Source: Streptomyces sp. NBC_00102 (lineage in GTDB: Bacteria; Actinomycetota; Actinomycetes; Streptomycetales; Streptomycetaceae). Taken from it: 64,000 nucleotides of DNA. The DNA is taken from positions 4,359,501 through 4,423,500 of the forward strand of contig NZ_JAPEMC010000001.1 in assembly GCF_026343115.1 (NCBI RefSeq), read 5' to 3'. The position numbers and the translations under genes are program-made. The stretch's first letter is position 1. Every line of letters starts with the position of its first letter. The notes beneath the pieces were generated by a model. The model saw only the letters and a program-made list of their open reading frames with translations. It had not been told where the DNA came from and made no database searches. Positions 44,718 to 54,380 of this stretch are shown piece by piece.

Positions 44718-46424
44718 TTGAGGACATCGACACTGGGACCCGCCGAGCGCGCCGAGGCGCTCGCCGCGATGGCCGAACACGAACTGGACGTACTGGTCGT
44801 CGGGGCGGGCGTGGTCGGCGCCGGGACGGCGCTGGACGCCGCCACCAGAGGACTCTCCACCGGACTGGTCGAGGCCCGCGACTGGGCCTCCGGCACCTCC
44901 AGCAGGTCCAGCAAGCTCATCCACGGCGGCCTGCGCTATCTGGAAATGCTCGACTTCGCCCTGGTCCGCGAGGCGCTCAAGGAACGCGGACTGCTGCTGG
45001 AACGCCTCGCCCCCCACCTCGTGAAGCCCGTGCCGTTCCTCTACCCCCTCCAGCACAAGGGCTGGGAGCGGCTGTACGCGGGCTCCGGCGTCGCCCTCTA
45101 CGACGCGATGTCCCTCTCCTCCGGGCACGGACGAGGGCTCCCCGTCCACCGCCACCTCTCCCGCCGCCGCGCCCTGCGCGTGGCCCCCGCGCTCCGCAAG
45201 GACGCCCTGGTCGGAGCCCTCCAGTACTACGACGCCCAGATGGACGACGCCCGCTACACCGCCACCCTGGTGCGTACCGCCGTGAGCTACGGCGCGCACG
45301 CGGCGAACCGCGCCCGGGTGTCCGGATTCCTCCGGGAGGGCGAACGCGTCGTCGGCGCCCTGGTCGAGGACGTCGAGACCGGCGGCCGGTACGAGGTCAG
45401 GGCCAAGCAGGTGGTCAACGCGACCGGCGTGTGGACCGACGACACCCAGGCGCTGATCGCCGAACGCGGACAGTTCCACGTCCGCGCCTCCAAGGGCATC
45501 CACCTCGTCGTGCCCAAGGACCGCATCCACTCCTCGACCGGGCTGATCCTGCGGACCGAGAAATCCGTCCTCTTCGTGATCCCGTGGGGCCGCCACTGGA
45601 TCGTCGGCACCACCGACACCGACTGGAGCCTCGACAAGGCCCACCCGGCCGCCTCCAGCGCCGACATCGACTACCTCCTCGAACACGTCAACACCGTGCT
45701 CGCCACCCCGCTGACCAGGGACGACGTCGAAGGCGTCTACGCCGGGCTGCGCCCGCTGCTGGCCGGTGAGTCCGACGCCACCAGCAAGCTCTCCCGCGAG
45801 CACACCGTCGCGCACCCGGTGCCCGGCCTGGTCGTGGTCGCGGGCGGCAAGTACACGACGTACCGGGTGATGGCGAAGGACGCCGTGGACGAGGCCGTGC
45901 ACGGGCTCGACCAGCGGGTCGCCGAATGCGTCACGGAGGACGTACCGCTGCTCGGCGCCGAGGGGTACCGCGCCCTGTGGAACGCCCGCGCCCGGATCGC
46001 CGCCGCCACCGGGCTGCACGTCGTCCGGGTGGAGCACCTGCTCAACCGGTACGGCTCGCTGGCCGAGGAGCTTCTCGCGCTGATCGCCGAGGACCCGGCG
46101 CTGGGCGAGCCGCTGCCCGCCGCCGACGACTACCTGGCGGCCGAGATCGTCTACGCCGCTTCCCACGAGGGCGCCCGGCACCTGGACGACGTCCTCACCC
46201 GGCGGACCCGGATCTCCATCGAGACCTTCGACCGGGGTACCCTCAGCGCCCGCGTCTGCGCCGGGCTGATGGCCCCCGTGCTGGGCTGGGACGCTGACCG
46301 GGTCGACCGCGAGGTGGAGCACTACGAGAAGCGGGTCGAGGCCGAACGGGAGTCGCAGCGCCAGCCCGACGACCTGACGGCGGACGCGGCGCGGCTCGGC
46401 GCACCGGACATCGTGCCGATCTGA
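44718..46424 (+). CDS. glpD: Glycerol-3-phosphate dehydrogenase (aerobic, FAD)
   Basis: This 568-residue flavoenzyme feeds electrons from glycerol 3-phosphate to the quinone pool and yields dihydroxyacetone phosphate. TTG 44718 has GGGAGG 5 bases upstream. The FAD fold is VLVVGAGVVGAGTALDAATRGLSTGLVEARDWASGTSSRSSKLIHGGLRYLEMLDFALVREAL, the classic GlpD block. VTEDVPLLGAEGY and RYGSLAEELLALI mark the C-terminal cap domain. No glycerol kinase or facilitator gene is adjacent, so it is a stand-alone copy. Confidence 0.96.
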   Translation: MRTSTLGPAERAEALAAMAEHELDVLVVGAGVVGAGTALDAATRGLSTGLVEARDWASGTSSRSSKLIHGGLRYLEMLDFALVREALKERGLLLERLAPHLVKPVPFLYPLQHKGWERLYAGSGVALYDAMSLSSGHGRGLPVHRHLSRRRALRVAPALRKDALVGALQYYDAQMDDARYTATLVRTAVSYGAHAANRARVSGFLREGERVVGALVEDVETGGRYEVRAKQVVNATGVWTDDTQALIAERGQFHVRASKGIHLVVPKDRIHSSTGLILRTEKSVLFVIPWGRHWIVGTTDTDWSLDKAHPAASSADIDYLLEHVNTVLATPLTRDDVEGVYAGLRPLLAGESDATSKLSREHTVAHPVPGLVVVAGGKYTTYRVMAKDAVDEAVHGLDQRVAECVTEDVPLLGAEGYRALWNARARIAAATGLHVVRVEHLLNRYGSLAEELLALIAEDPALGEPLPAADDYLAAEIVYAASHEGARHLDDVLTRRTRISIETFDRGTLSARVCAGLMAPVLGWDADRVDREVEHYEKRVEAERESQRQPDDLTADAARLGAPDIVPI

Positions 46425-46749
46425 CGGGACGTCGCACGCCCGGAGCGGGGGCCGCGACGGGGCCGCGCAGTGTCCCGGTGCGGCCCGCGCCCGCCCGCCG
46501 CACGGCCTGCCCGAGGCATGGGCGGGCGGCGAGCGGGCACCCGCTTCCAGATGGAGCACGCCTCCGGCGCACCGGTCCGGCGGGGTGCCGGGGCACCGCC
46601 CGAGGAGCCGTTCGCGGGCGCCCGGGGGCCGTACGGCGGAGCCCCTTCGGCGCTTTCCCGGGGCCGACCCAGGACCCGGGACCAGAACCGGTCCCGGGGT
46701 GAGGGACAATGAACGCTCTGCCAGGGCGGGTTGATCGCAGAGGGGACGC
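46425..46749. other. Intergenic gap between glpD and the kinase gene
   Basis: No gene is supported. The only element I can point to is the kinase ribosome-binding site (AGAGGGGA, 46739-46746). The rest is GC-rich with a short CGCCCGCC/GGCGGGCG inverted repeat that could end glpD transcripts. Confidence 0.4.
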
Positions 46750-48741
46750 ATGTCGGAGGCGGAGCAGGCAAACGGGCCCCAACGGGACACCGAGGGACGT
46801 CTTCTCGCGGGACGGTACCGGCTCGGAAAGGTGCTCGGCCGGGGCGGTATGGGTACCGTCTGGCGCGCCGACGACGAGACGCTGGGCCGCACGGTGGCGG
46901 TGAAGGAACTCCGGTTCCCCTCGGCCATCGACGAGGAGGAGAAGCGGCGGCTGATCACGCGCACCCTGCGCGAGGCGAAGGCGATCGCGCGGATCCGCAA
47001 CACCAGCGCGATCACCGTCTTCGACGTGGTGGACGAAGACGACCGGCCGTGGATCGTCATGGAACTCGTCGAGGGCAAGTCCCTCGCCGAAGTCATCCGC
47101 GAGGACGGCACCCTGACGCCCCGACGGGCGGCCGAGGTCGGTCTGGCCATTCTCGACGTACTGCGCTCCGCGCACCGCGAGGGCATCCTGCACCGGGACG
47201 TGAAGCCGTCCAACGTGCTGATATCCCAGGAAGGCCGGGTCGTCCTCACCGACTTCGGCATCGCCCAGGTCGAGGGCGACCCCTCGGTCACCTCCACCGG
47301 CATGCTGGTCGGTGCCCCCTCGTACATCTCGCCGGAGCGCGCCCGCGGCCACAAGCCCGGACCGCCCGCCGACCTCTGGTCGCTCGGCGGCCTGCTCTAC
47401 GCGAGCGTGGAAGGCAGCCCGCCCTACGACAAGGGCTCGGCCATCGCCACGCTGACGGCCGTGATGACCGAACCGCTCGACCCGCCGAAGAACGCGGGTC
47501 CGCTGAAGGACGTCATCTACGGCCTCCTCACCCGCGACCCCGAGCAGCGGCTCGACGACGCCGGTGCGCGCGCCCTGCTCACCGCCGTCGTCACGGCGCC
47601 CGAGAAGCCGCCGGCCGACGCCACCCAGGTCATGGCCGTCCCCACCGGTGTCGGCCCGGCCCCCTCGGACCGCGCCGAGCCCGCCGGTGACGCCGCGACG
47701 CCGGCGTCCTCCCGTACCGGTGAGGGAACCCGGGACCGGCTGCGCGGCGCCCTGCGCGCCGCTCGGAACTCGAAGGCCGCCGCTGCCGGGTCCGCCGCCG
47801 GGTCCGCAGGGGCCGCGAGCGGCGCCTCGGCCGCGAGTCCGGCGAGCACGCCCGCAGCCAAGCCCGTTACCGCCAGGCCCGCCGCGACCCCGGACACTCC
47901 GGTGGCCGCCACCGCCTCGGCGGACGGCGGGCTGCCGCCGCGCGGCCCCGCCGCGTCCACCCGCGCCTCGCTCACCGACGTGGTGCCGCGCCGGACCCTG
48001 GCGATCATCGCCGGGATCGTGGTGCTCGCCGTCATCGGCACCGTGCTCGCGCTCAGCCTCGGCGGCGGGGACGACACGGGCGCCAAGGGCACCGGCGGGC
48101 AGTCGAGCACGGCCGGGGCCACCGGCGGCGCCGATGCTTCCGGCAAGGACGAGGACACCGGGAAGAACGGCACGCAGGGCCAGGGGAAGTCCGACGGCTC
48201 CGCGAGCCCGTCCACGGCCGGCACCCCGTCGGGATCCGCGGCCCCGTCCGGTGGCGACGACAAGGGCGGCAAGGGCGCACTGCCGGACGGCTACAAGACG
48301 GTCACCGACAGCCTCTTCCACTTCACCATGGCGATGCCCGGCTCCTACCGGCGCACCGCCATAGCGGGCAGCAGCTCGGGCGGCATCTACAACGCGTCGA
48401 AGGGGGCCTTCCCGCGCGTCCAGATCGACTACAACGACTCACCCGGCAAGGACGCCGCCGCCGCGTGGAACGGCGCACTCGCCGCGGTGAGGAGTTCGAG
48501 CAACGACTACAAGCACATCGGCATCAGGAAGGTCGAGTACAACGGCTACCCGACCGTCGCCGACTGGGAGTTCGAGCGCACCCAGAACGGCGAGCGGGTC
48601 CACGTCCTCAACCGCGGCTTCCGGGCCGACTCCACGCACGGCTACGCGATCATGGTGAGCTGCCCGGCCGCGGAGTGGAACGAGGACGAGTGCCGCACCC
48701 TGCGCGAGACCGCGTTCGCCACCTTCGCGCCGAAGGACTGA
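46750..48741 (+). CDS. Transmembrane Ser/Thr protein kinase
   Basis: This is a 663-residue PknB-like kinase. The kinase domain spans about residues 18-285: loop GRGGMGTVW, K52 in VAVKEL, HRD at 148-150, DFG at 168-170, and activation-segment Thr/Ser in SVTSTGMLVGAPSYISPE. A Ala/Pro/Ser-rich juxtamembrane linker leads to one transmembrane helix (TLAIIAGIVVLAVIGTVLALSL, about 416-437). The extracytoplasmic part is a Gly/Ser/Asp linker plus a folded domain (YKTVTDSLFHFTMAMPGSYRRTAIAGSSSGGIYNASKG...CRTLRETAFATF). No PASTA repeats are present. It is the first of three consecutive kinase-type genes whose ectodomains resemble one another. Confidence 0.95.
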   Translation: MSEAEQANGPQRDTEGRLLAGRYRLGKVLGRGGMGTVWRADDETLGRTVAVKELRFPSAIDEEEKRRLITRTLREAKAIARIRNTSAITVFDVVDEDDRPWIVMELVEGKSLAEVIREDGTLTPRRAAEVGLAILDVLRSAHREGILHRDVKPSNVLISQEGRVVLTDFGIAQVEGDPSVTSTGMLVGAPSYISPERARGHKPGPPADLWSLGGLLYASVEGSPPYDKGSAIATLTAVMTEPLDPPKNAGPLKDVIYGLLTRDPEQRLDDAGARALLTAVVTAPEKPPADATQVMAVPTGVGPAPSDRAEPAGDAATPASSRTGEGTRDRLRGALRAARNSKAAAAGSAAGSAGAASGASAASPASTPAAKPVTARPAATPDTPVAATASADGGLPPRGPAASTRASLTDVVPRRTLAIIAGIVVLAVIGTVLALSLGGGDDTGAKGTGGQSSTAGATGGADASGKDEDTGKNGTQGQGKSDGSASPSTAGTPSGSAAPSGGDDKGGKGALPDGYKTVTDSLFHFTMAMPGSYRRTAIAGSSSGGIYNASKGAFPRVQIDYNDSPGKDAAAAWNGALAAVRSSSNDYKHIGIRKVEYNGYPTVADWEFERTQNGERVHVLNRGFRADSTHGYAIMVSCPAAEWNEDECRTLRETAFATFAPKD

Positions 48742-48975
48742 CGCCCGCCGGTGACCGCCCGGCGGGCGGTCACCGCACCGGCCGGAGAGCGCCGGGTCCG
48801 GCCCCGACCGCCCGGGTTGGCGCGACCCGGACACGCCGCCGCGTCCTGCCACGTATCGTAAGAGGCTGAGAACCGTGAGCAGCCGTGACGACGTGTCATA
48901 TGTACCCAATTGACCGTGACGTGACGGCTCGTACGGATCTCGTGACCGGGGGACCGTGCGCTCTGGGGAGGCGTC

Positions 48976-51900
48976 GTGGACGACTACGCGGGTCGGGTGC
49001 TTGCCGACCGCTACCGCCTTCCGCTGCCGCCGAACGACGCCTACGAACTCCTGGAAACCCGGGCCTTCGACACCTACAGCGGCCAGGAGGTCCTGGTCCG
49101 GCAGGTACCGCTGCCCGAGGTCGTCGACGCCGAGGTGCTCGACGGCGACGGCCGGCCGTCGCCCGTGCGCCGGGCCACCGGCCGGGCGGTCCGCCGCTCC
49201 TCCGACCCGGTGGTGCGCCGGGCGATAGAGGCCGCGCAGGCCGCCGCCCAGGTCCCGGACCACCCGCGACTGGACCAGGTCTTCGACGTGTTCGCCGAGG
49301 CGGGCTCGCTCTGGATCGTGAGCGAGCTGGTCCCCGCTCGCCCCCTCGCCGCGCTGCTGGCCGAACGCCCCCTCAACCCCTACCGTGCCGCCGAGATCGG
49401 CTCCGACGTGCTTACCGCCCTGCGGGTGCTGCACGCGCACGGCTGGACCCACCGCAACATCACCGTGCGCACGGTGCTGGTCTGCGACGACGGCCGGGTG
49501 ATGCTGACCGGCCTCGCGGCGGGCGCCGCCGAGGAGGCCCTCTGCGGGTACGTCACCGTGCCCCGGCCCGACCTGGAGGAACCCGAACTCCCGCCCCGGC
49601 GGCAGGAGGACGGGAACAGCGACGACGTCGGCGACGAGGCTGGTGACGCGTACGAGGACGGTGACGCGTACGAGGACGAGCGCGAGTACGCGGGCGAGGG
49701 CGAGTACGAGGGTGAGGGCGAGTACGCGGGCGAGGGCGGGTACCCTTCCGCGACGCCCGCCGCGCTTCCGCCGACGCCTGCCGCGCTTCCGCCCGCGACG
49801 CCCGCCCCCGCCCCGTACACCGCTCCCGACCCGTACGCCGGCCGTCCGGAGTACGCACCGCGGCCCGAACCCCGTGACCCGTACGCGAAGGGTGCCCGGG
49901 CGTACCCCGGCGCGCACCACCCCGCGCCGGTCGCGCCTCCCGCGCCGGTCGCGCCTCCCGCGGTGGTGGAGGGCGGCAGCCACGAGCTGGTGCCTCGCCC
50001 TGCCGCACCCCCCGCCGTCCCGCAGCACCGCCCTCCGGGCCCGGAGACGCCGCCCGCCGATCCCGGCGCCGCGAGCGCCGCACAACTGCGGGCCGCCCGG
50101 GCCGGCGCCATAGCGGCCTACCGCGCGGGCGCCCTCGCGGCCTCGGCCCGGGTCAGCGAGGAGCAACAGCGCGCCGAGGAGCAGCGGCTCCCGGAGGAGC
50201 GGCGCCGGGCCGAGGAGCAACTGCTCGCCGAAGAGCGGCGTCGGGCCGAGGAAGCGCGCCTCGCGGAGGAGCAGCGGCTCGCGGAGGCGTCCGAGGGGCC
50301 GGGGCTGCTGCCGCCGCCGCGTCCCGCCGCCGGGGCGCTGCCCCCGCTGCCCAGCGGCTGGGGCCGCTCGTCCGCCGACCTCTACCCCGACCGGTACGAC
50401 GAGGAGGACGACGAGGAGGACGACGACCCGGAGGATCCGGGCCCGGCCGCGCCCGGCCGCCGCGTCCACCTCGCCGGCTCCTGGGAGGACGGCCACTCCG
50501 GCCGCCCCGTACCCGCCGGTGGCTCCGGCGCCGACTCCCTGCGGGCGGACACCCGCCGAGAGGTGCTGCCCGCAGCCCGCTCGCGGGCCGCCGTCGAGCG
50601 GGTCCCGGCCGGAGGCTGGGACGCCGTGGTCGCCGCCGGTGACCAGGGGCCCGTCTACCGGGGACCCGCGACCCCGCTCGCCGCCGAACGCGCCCGGCAG
50701 ACCCGCATCGCCGTCGTCGGAGCCGTCACCGAGCGGTGGGCGCCCGAACAGGCCGGACCGGTCCACGAGAACTGGCAGCTCGCCCCTCCCATCGGCCCCG
50801 CCACCGACCTCTGGGCGCTCGGCGCGCTGCTCTACCGCGCGGTCCAGGGCCACGCGCCCTACCCGGAGGAGAACGCCGCCGAGCTCGTCCAGATGGTGTG
50901 CGGAGAGCCGCCCGCCTTCGCGGAGGAGTGCGGTCCGCTGCGGCCCGTCGTGGAGTCGCTGCTGCGCCAGGACCCCGCCGAGCGGCCCGACTTCGAGGAG
51001 CTCCGCGGCTGGCTGCGCTCCCTGATCCGGTCCGCCCCGGAGCCCGAAGCGGGCTCGGACGTCGTACCGCTGCCCGCCGACGACGCCACCAAGCTGCCCA
51101 TCGTCCGCCGTAAGGGCGAGCTCGTGCGCAGGCGCAGGGGCCGCCGCTTCCGTTCCGCCGCGCAGGGCCGGCACCGCCAGGGCGCCCACGGCGGTCCGGG
51201 CGTCCAGGCCGAGGGCGGGCTGGAGTCCCTGGGGCTGCACGCCTACCCGGAGACCGACGAGCGGGAGTACCGGGAGCCCCCGCAGCAGCACGCGTACCAC
51301 CAGCCCCAGGAGACGCAGAGCCGCAGGCCACCGCGCGGACCGCGCGAGCCCAAGGTGCTGCGGGACAACGGCGACCGGCCGCCGCGCCGGCTCGGCCGGC
51401 TGTTCCTCGTGCTCATCCTGCTGGCGCTGGCGGCCGCCGTGGTCTACGCGATGGCGTTCATGCCGAAGAAGGATTCCGGTACGCGCACCGGCGCCGCCTC
51501 CACGCCGGCGGCCACCGGCTCCTCCGCGCCTGAGGCGGGTTCGGCACCGCCCGCCGAGAAGCCGTCCCCCTCGGCCACCGGCAAGTCCACGGAAGCGCCC
51601 GGTACCCAGGATCCGCAGACCAGCCGCTCCGCCGTCGCGCTGCCGCCGGGGTACACGCTCCGCACGGACCCGGAGGGGTTCGAGGTGGGCGTGCTGAAGG
51701 ACTGGCAGCGCAGCCCGGCCAACTCCGACGGACAGATCCGCTACGGCAGCGACGGGTTCAGCCTGGTCGTCGTGCCGGGCCGGGACACCGTGCAGGCCAA
51801 CGGCTCCGATCCGCTGGCCTACCAGCGGGACAAGGAAGCGGAGTTGCAGCCGTTCCGGGACTCCTCCTGGGCCACGGCCATGGGGCTCCGCCGGGTCGAC

Positions 51901-52095
51901 GTCGGCCGGCAGGCCATGGCCGAGGGGCAGTACACCTGGCAGGACGTCAACGGCCGTGAGGTGTACGTCCGCAACCTCGCGATGATCGTCGACGGCCGGT
52001 ACCACGTCATCCAGGTCATCGGCCCGGTCAACGAGCGCGATCAGGTCTCCAGCATCTACCAGCAGGTCATCTCCTCGTACAAGGTCACCTCCTGA
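48976..52095 (+). CDS. Transmembrane pseudokinase with long insert in the kinase domain
   Basis: This 1039-residue protein starts at GTG 48976 (GGGGAGG upstream). The N-lobe has no glycine loop and the ATP lysine position reads VLVRQV. The catalytic loop is HRN (159-161) instead of HRD, and DFG is replaced by TGL (178-180). About 385 residues of acidic, Pro- and Glu/Arg-rich sequence follow, including a probable coiled coil (EEQQRAEEQRLPEERRRAEEQ...). The C-lobe then resumes at WAPEQ (588-592), ATDLWALGALLYRAVQG and DPAERPDFEEL. A helix RLFLVLILLALAAAVVYAMAFM (about 810-830) leads to an ectodomain like those of its neighbours. It is probably a scaffold or regulator rather than an enzyme. Confidence 0.88.
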   Translation: MDDYAGRVLADRYRLPLPPNDAYELLETRAFDTYSGQEVLVRQVPLPEVVDAEVLDGDGRPSPVRRATGRAVRRSSDPVVRRAIEAAQAAAQVPDHPRLDQVFDVFAEAGSLWIVSELVPARPLAALLAERPLNPYRAAEIGSDVLTALRVLHAHGWTHRNITVRTVLVCDDGRVMLTGLAAGAAEEALCGYVTVPRPDLEEPELPPRRQEDGNSDDVGDEAGDAYEDGDAYEDEREYAGEGEYEGEGEYAGEGGYPSATPAALPPTPAALPPATPAPAPYTAPDPYAGRPEYAPRPEPRDPYAKGARAYPGAHHPAPVAPPAPVAPPAVVEGGSHELVPRPAAPPAVPQHRPPGPETPPADPGAASAAQLRAARAGAIAAYRAGALAASARVSEEQQRAEEQRLPEERRRAEEQLLAEERRRAEEARLAEEQRLAEASEGPGLLPPPRPAAGALPPLPSGWGRSSADLYPDRYDEEDDEEDDDPEDPGPAAPGRRVHLAGSWEDGHSGRPVPAGGSGADSLRADTRREVLPAARSRAAVERVPAGGWDAVVAAGDQGPVYRGPATPLAAERARQTRIAVVGAVTERWAPEQAGPVHENWQLAPPIGPATDLWALGALLYRAVQGHAPYPEENAAELVQMVCGEPPAFAEECGPLRPVVESLLRQDPAERPDFEELRGWLRSLIRSAPEPEAGSDVVPLPADDATKLPIVRRKGELVRRRRGRRFRSAAQGRHRQGAHGGPGVQAEGGLESLGLHAYPETDEREYREPPQQHAYHQPQETQSRRPPRGPREPKVLRDNGDRPPRRLGRLFLVLILLALAAAVVYAMAFMPKKDSGTRTGAASTPAATGSSAPEAGSAPPAEKPSPSATGKSTEAPGTQDPQTSRSAVALPPGYTLRTDPEGFEVGVLKDWQRSPANSDGQIRYGSDGFSLVVVPGRDTVQANGSDPLAYQRDKEAELQPFRDSSWATAMGLRRVDVGRQAMAEGQYTWQDVNGREVYVRNLAMIVDGRYHVIQVIGPVNERDQVSSIYQQVISSYKVTS

Positions 52096-52222
52096 CGGTC
52101 CGGTATGTGCCGGTACGACGCCGTGCGGGGTCATCACAGTGCGGTCTCGTGGGCGGTGCGAGGTTCCCCGGCTCCCGGCCCCTCCGTAATCTGGCACCCG
52201 AGGAACGGGGCGGGGACGACAC

Positions 52223-54133
52223 GTGGATCACTCATCGAACAGCGGCAGGCGCACCGGGAAGGCCGCCGCGACGGCGCCGGGGCTGGTGCTCGCCGGGCGG
52301 TACCGGCTGGAGGACGTGCTGGGCCGGGGCGGCATGGGCAAGGTGTGGCGGGCGCAGGACGAACTGCTCCACCGCACCGTCGCCGTCAAGGAACTGACCG
52401 CCGGGCTGTACGTCGCGGAGGCCGACCGGCTCGTCCTGCACGCCCGTACCCGCAAGGAGGCGCGGGCCGCCGCCCGCATCAGCCACCCCGGTGTCGTCAC
52501 CGTCCACGACGTGCTGGACCACGACGACCGCCCGTGGATCGTCATGCAGTACGTCGACGGGCCGTCACTCGCCGACTCCACCAAGGAGAACGGTGAGTCC
52601 ACCCCGCACGAGGCGGCGCGGATCGGGCTCGGGGTGCTCGGCGCGCTGGGCGCCGCGCACGCCGCCGGAGTGCTGCACCGGGACGTCAAGCCCGGCAACG
52701 TGCTGCTCGCCCGCGACGGACAGATCCTTCTCACCGACTTCGGCATCGCCGCCATCGAGGGCGACTCGACCATCACCCGGACCGGCGAACTCATCGGCTC
52801 CATCGACTATCTGGCGCCCGAGCGGGTGCAGGGCCACGACCCCGGCCCCGCCTCCGACCTCTGGTCGCTCGGCGCCACGCTGTACGCGGCGATCGACGGC
52901 CGGTCGCCGTTCCGGCGCTCGTCCCCCATCGCGACCATGCAGGCGGTCGTCACCGACGAACCGTCGATCCCCCCGTCGGCCGGCACGCTCGGCCCGGTGA
53001 TCGCCGCCCTGCTCTGCAAGGACCCGGCGGGCCGGCCCTCGGCCGCCGAGACCGAACGGATGCTCCGCTCCGTGCTGACCGGCCGCGAACCGCGCACCGC
53101 GCAGGTGTACGTGGACACGCGGCACTACCCGGGCGAGACCCGGAACGAGACGGCCCCGCAGGCGACGGCCGGTGGGACGGCGGCGCAGGCCACCGGGCCG
53201 ACCGCCGTACGGGCGGGACAGACGGGTCGGGCGACCGGGCCGACCGCACCGGTGGGCCCCGGGACCGCGCAGAGCTCGCCCACCCACGGCCACGCCACCC
53301 CGGCCGGGCAGCCGGTGACGGCCCCGCCCACGCCCGGGTTCGGCGCCCCCACACCGCCGGCCGGCCTTCCGTACGGGACACCGCCGGGCACCACCACCGC
53401 GGCGACCGGGCCGAAGCCCGGATCGCGGCGGCGCAACACGGTGGTGGCCGTGGTGGTCGCCGCGGTGCTCGGCACCGGGGCCGGACTGGGCGCGATGCAC
53501 TTCGCCGGTGGCGGCTCGGGCGACGACGCCGCGCCGCCCTCGCCGACGCTCAGTGCGAGGGAGTCCGCCACTCCGGGCCCCTCGGACGGCAGCTCCTCGG
53601 GTTCCTCGGCCGGCCCCTCCGACGCCGCCTCGCCGTCCGACGGCACCGGCGGACTGGCGGACGGCCCGATACCGGAGGGCTGGAAGCGGGTGGAGGACCC
53701 GGCCGGCTTCACCATCGCCGTACCCGAGGGCTGGGAACGCCGGACGGAAGGCACCCAGATCGACTACACCCCGGACGAGGGCGGGCACCGCATCCGCATC
53801 AGCCTTGACCCGGCGCCCGACTTCGAGACCCCGTACACCCACATGCTCGAGATGGAGAAGAACCTCAGGAACCGGCTGCCCGGGTACAGCCGCATCTCCC
53901 TGGACGAGAACACCTTCCGCGACTACCCCGGCTCGATCTGGGAGTTCACCTGGACCGAGACGAAGGACCATCCCGGGGAGCGGCGCGGCATCGACCAGAT
54001 GTACTTCGCCGGCGAGACCGGAGGGCCGGAGTACGCGCTTTACCTGACCGCTCCGGTGGACGACTGGGACGACACCCGGCAACTGTTCGACACGATGCTC
54101 AGGAGCTGGCGCCCGCCCGCGTCCGTCGAGTGA
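52223..54133 (+). CDS. Transmembrane Ser/Thr protein kinase
   Basis: This is a 636-residue kinase from GTG 52223. It has loop GRGGMGKVW, K56 in VAVKEL, HRD at 152-154, DFG at 172-174, and ITRTGELIGSIDYLAPE as the activation segment. A Pro/Thr/Gly linker precedes a transmembrane helix (NTVVAVVVAAVLGTGAGLGAMHF, about 405-427). The ectodomain (WKRVEDPAGFTIAVPEGWERRTEGTQIDYTPDEGGHRIRISLD...) is a compact beta-rich fold similar in layout to those of the two preceding proteins (GFEVGVLKDWQRS and LFHFTMAMPGSYRR). Its substrate is unknown. The pseudokinase gene immediately upstream suggests they work together. Confidence 0.95.
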   Translation: MDHSSNSGRRTGKAAATAPGLVLAGRYRLEDVLGRGGMGKVWRAQDELLHRTVAVKELTAGLYVAEADRLVLHARTRKEARAAARISHPGVVTVHDVLDHDDRPWIVMQYVDGPSLADSTKENGESTPHEAARIGLGVLGALGAAHAAGVLHRDVKPGNVLLARDGQILLTDFGIAAIEGDSTITRTGELIGSIDYLAPERVQGHDPGPASDLWSLGATLYAAIDGRSPFRRSSPIATMQAVVTDEPSIPPSAGTLGPVIAALLCKDPAGRPSAAETERMLRSVLTGREPRTAQVYVDTRHYPGETRNETAPQATAGGTAAQATGPTAVRAGQTGRATGPTAPVGPGTAQSSPTHGHATPAGQPVTAPPTPGFGAPTPPAGLPYGTPPGTTTAATGPKPGSRRRNTVVAVVVAAVLGTGAGLGAMHFAGGGSGDDAAPPSPTLSARESATPGPSDGSSSGSSAGPSDAASPSDGTGGLADGPIPEGWKRVEDPAGFTIAVPEGWERRTEGTQIDYTPDEGGHRIRISLDPAPDFETPYTHMLEMEKNLRNRLPGYSRISLDENTFRDYPGSIWEFTWTETKDHPGERRGIDQMYFAGETGGPEYALYLTAPVDDWDDTRQLFDTMLRSWRPPASVE

Positions 54134-54380
54134 CCCGCACGAGGGGGCGGTGAGCATGCCCGGCCGTGTGTGCCGGGTGGGTCGCGCGGGGCGGGTCCTC
54201 GGGAGGGGTGCGAGGGTCTGGTACGAGGGCCGGGCCGCCGCCCCGAATTCCTGCCGCCGCACCGGCAACCGCCCTGATCAGCGGTTATGCCGCCAGTGAT
54301 CGCTGGCTGGGTGTGGGGAGTGTGAAAAGGCTGTTACCCACGGGTACCCAAAGTCGTCCGGTGGACTTACCCTCGCCCTC

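Noticed and set aside
49620-49760. Tandem repeats as a candidate CRISPR or origin
   Set aside because: They are in-frame codons for acidic YEDE/EGEYE and similar low-complexity residues inside the pseudokinase insert, without spacers or regular repeat length.
48439-52197. A 1252-codon open frame on the minus strand opposite the pseudokinase gene
   Set aside because: It is a shadow of GC-biased third positions: composition is Arg/Gly/Val-rich without any domain, while the plus frame has coherent kinase, helix and ectodomain features.
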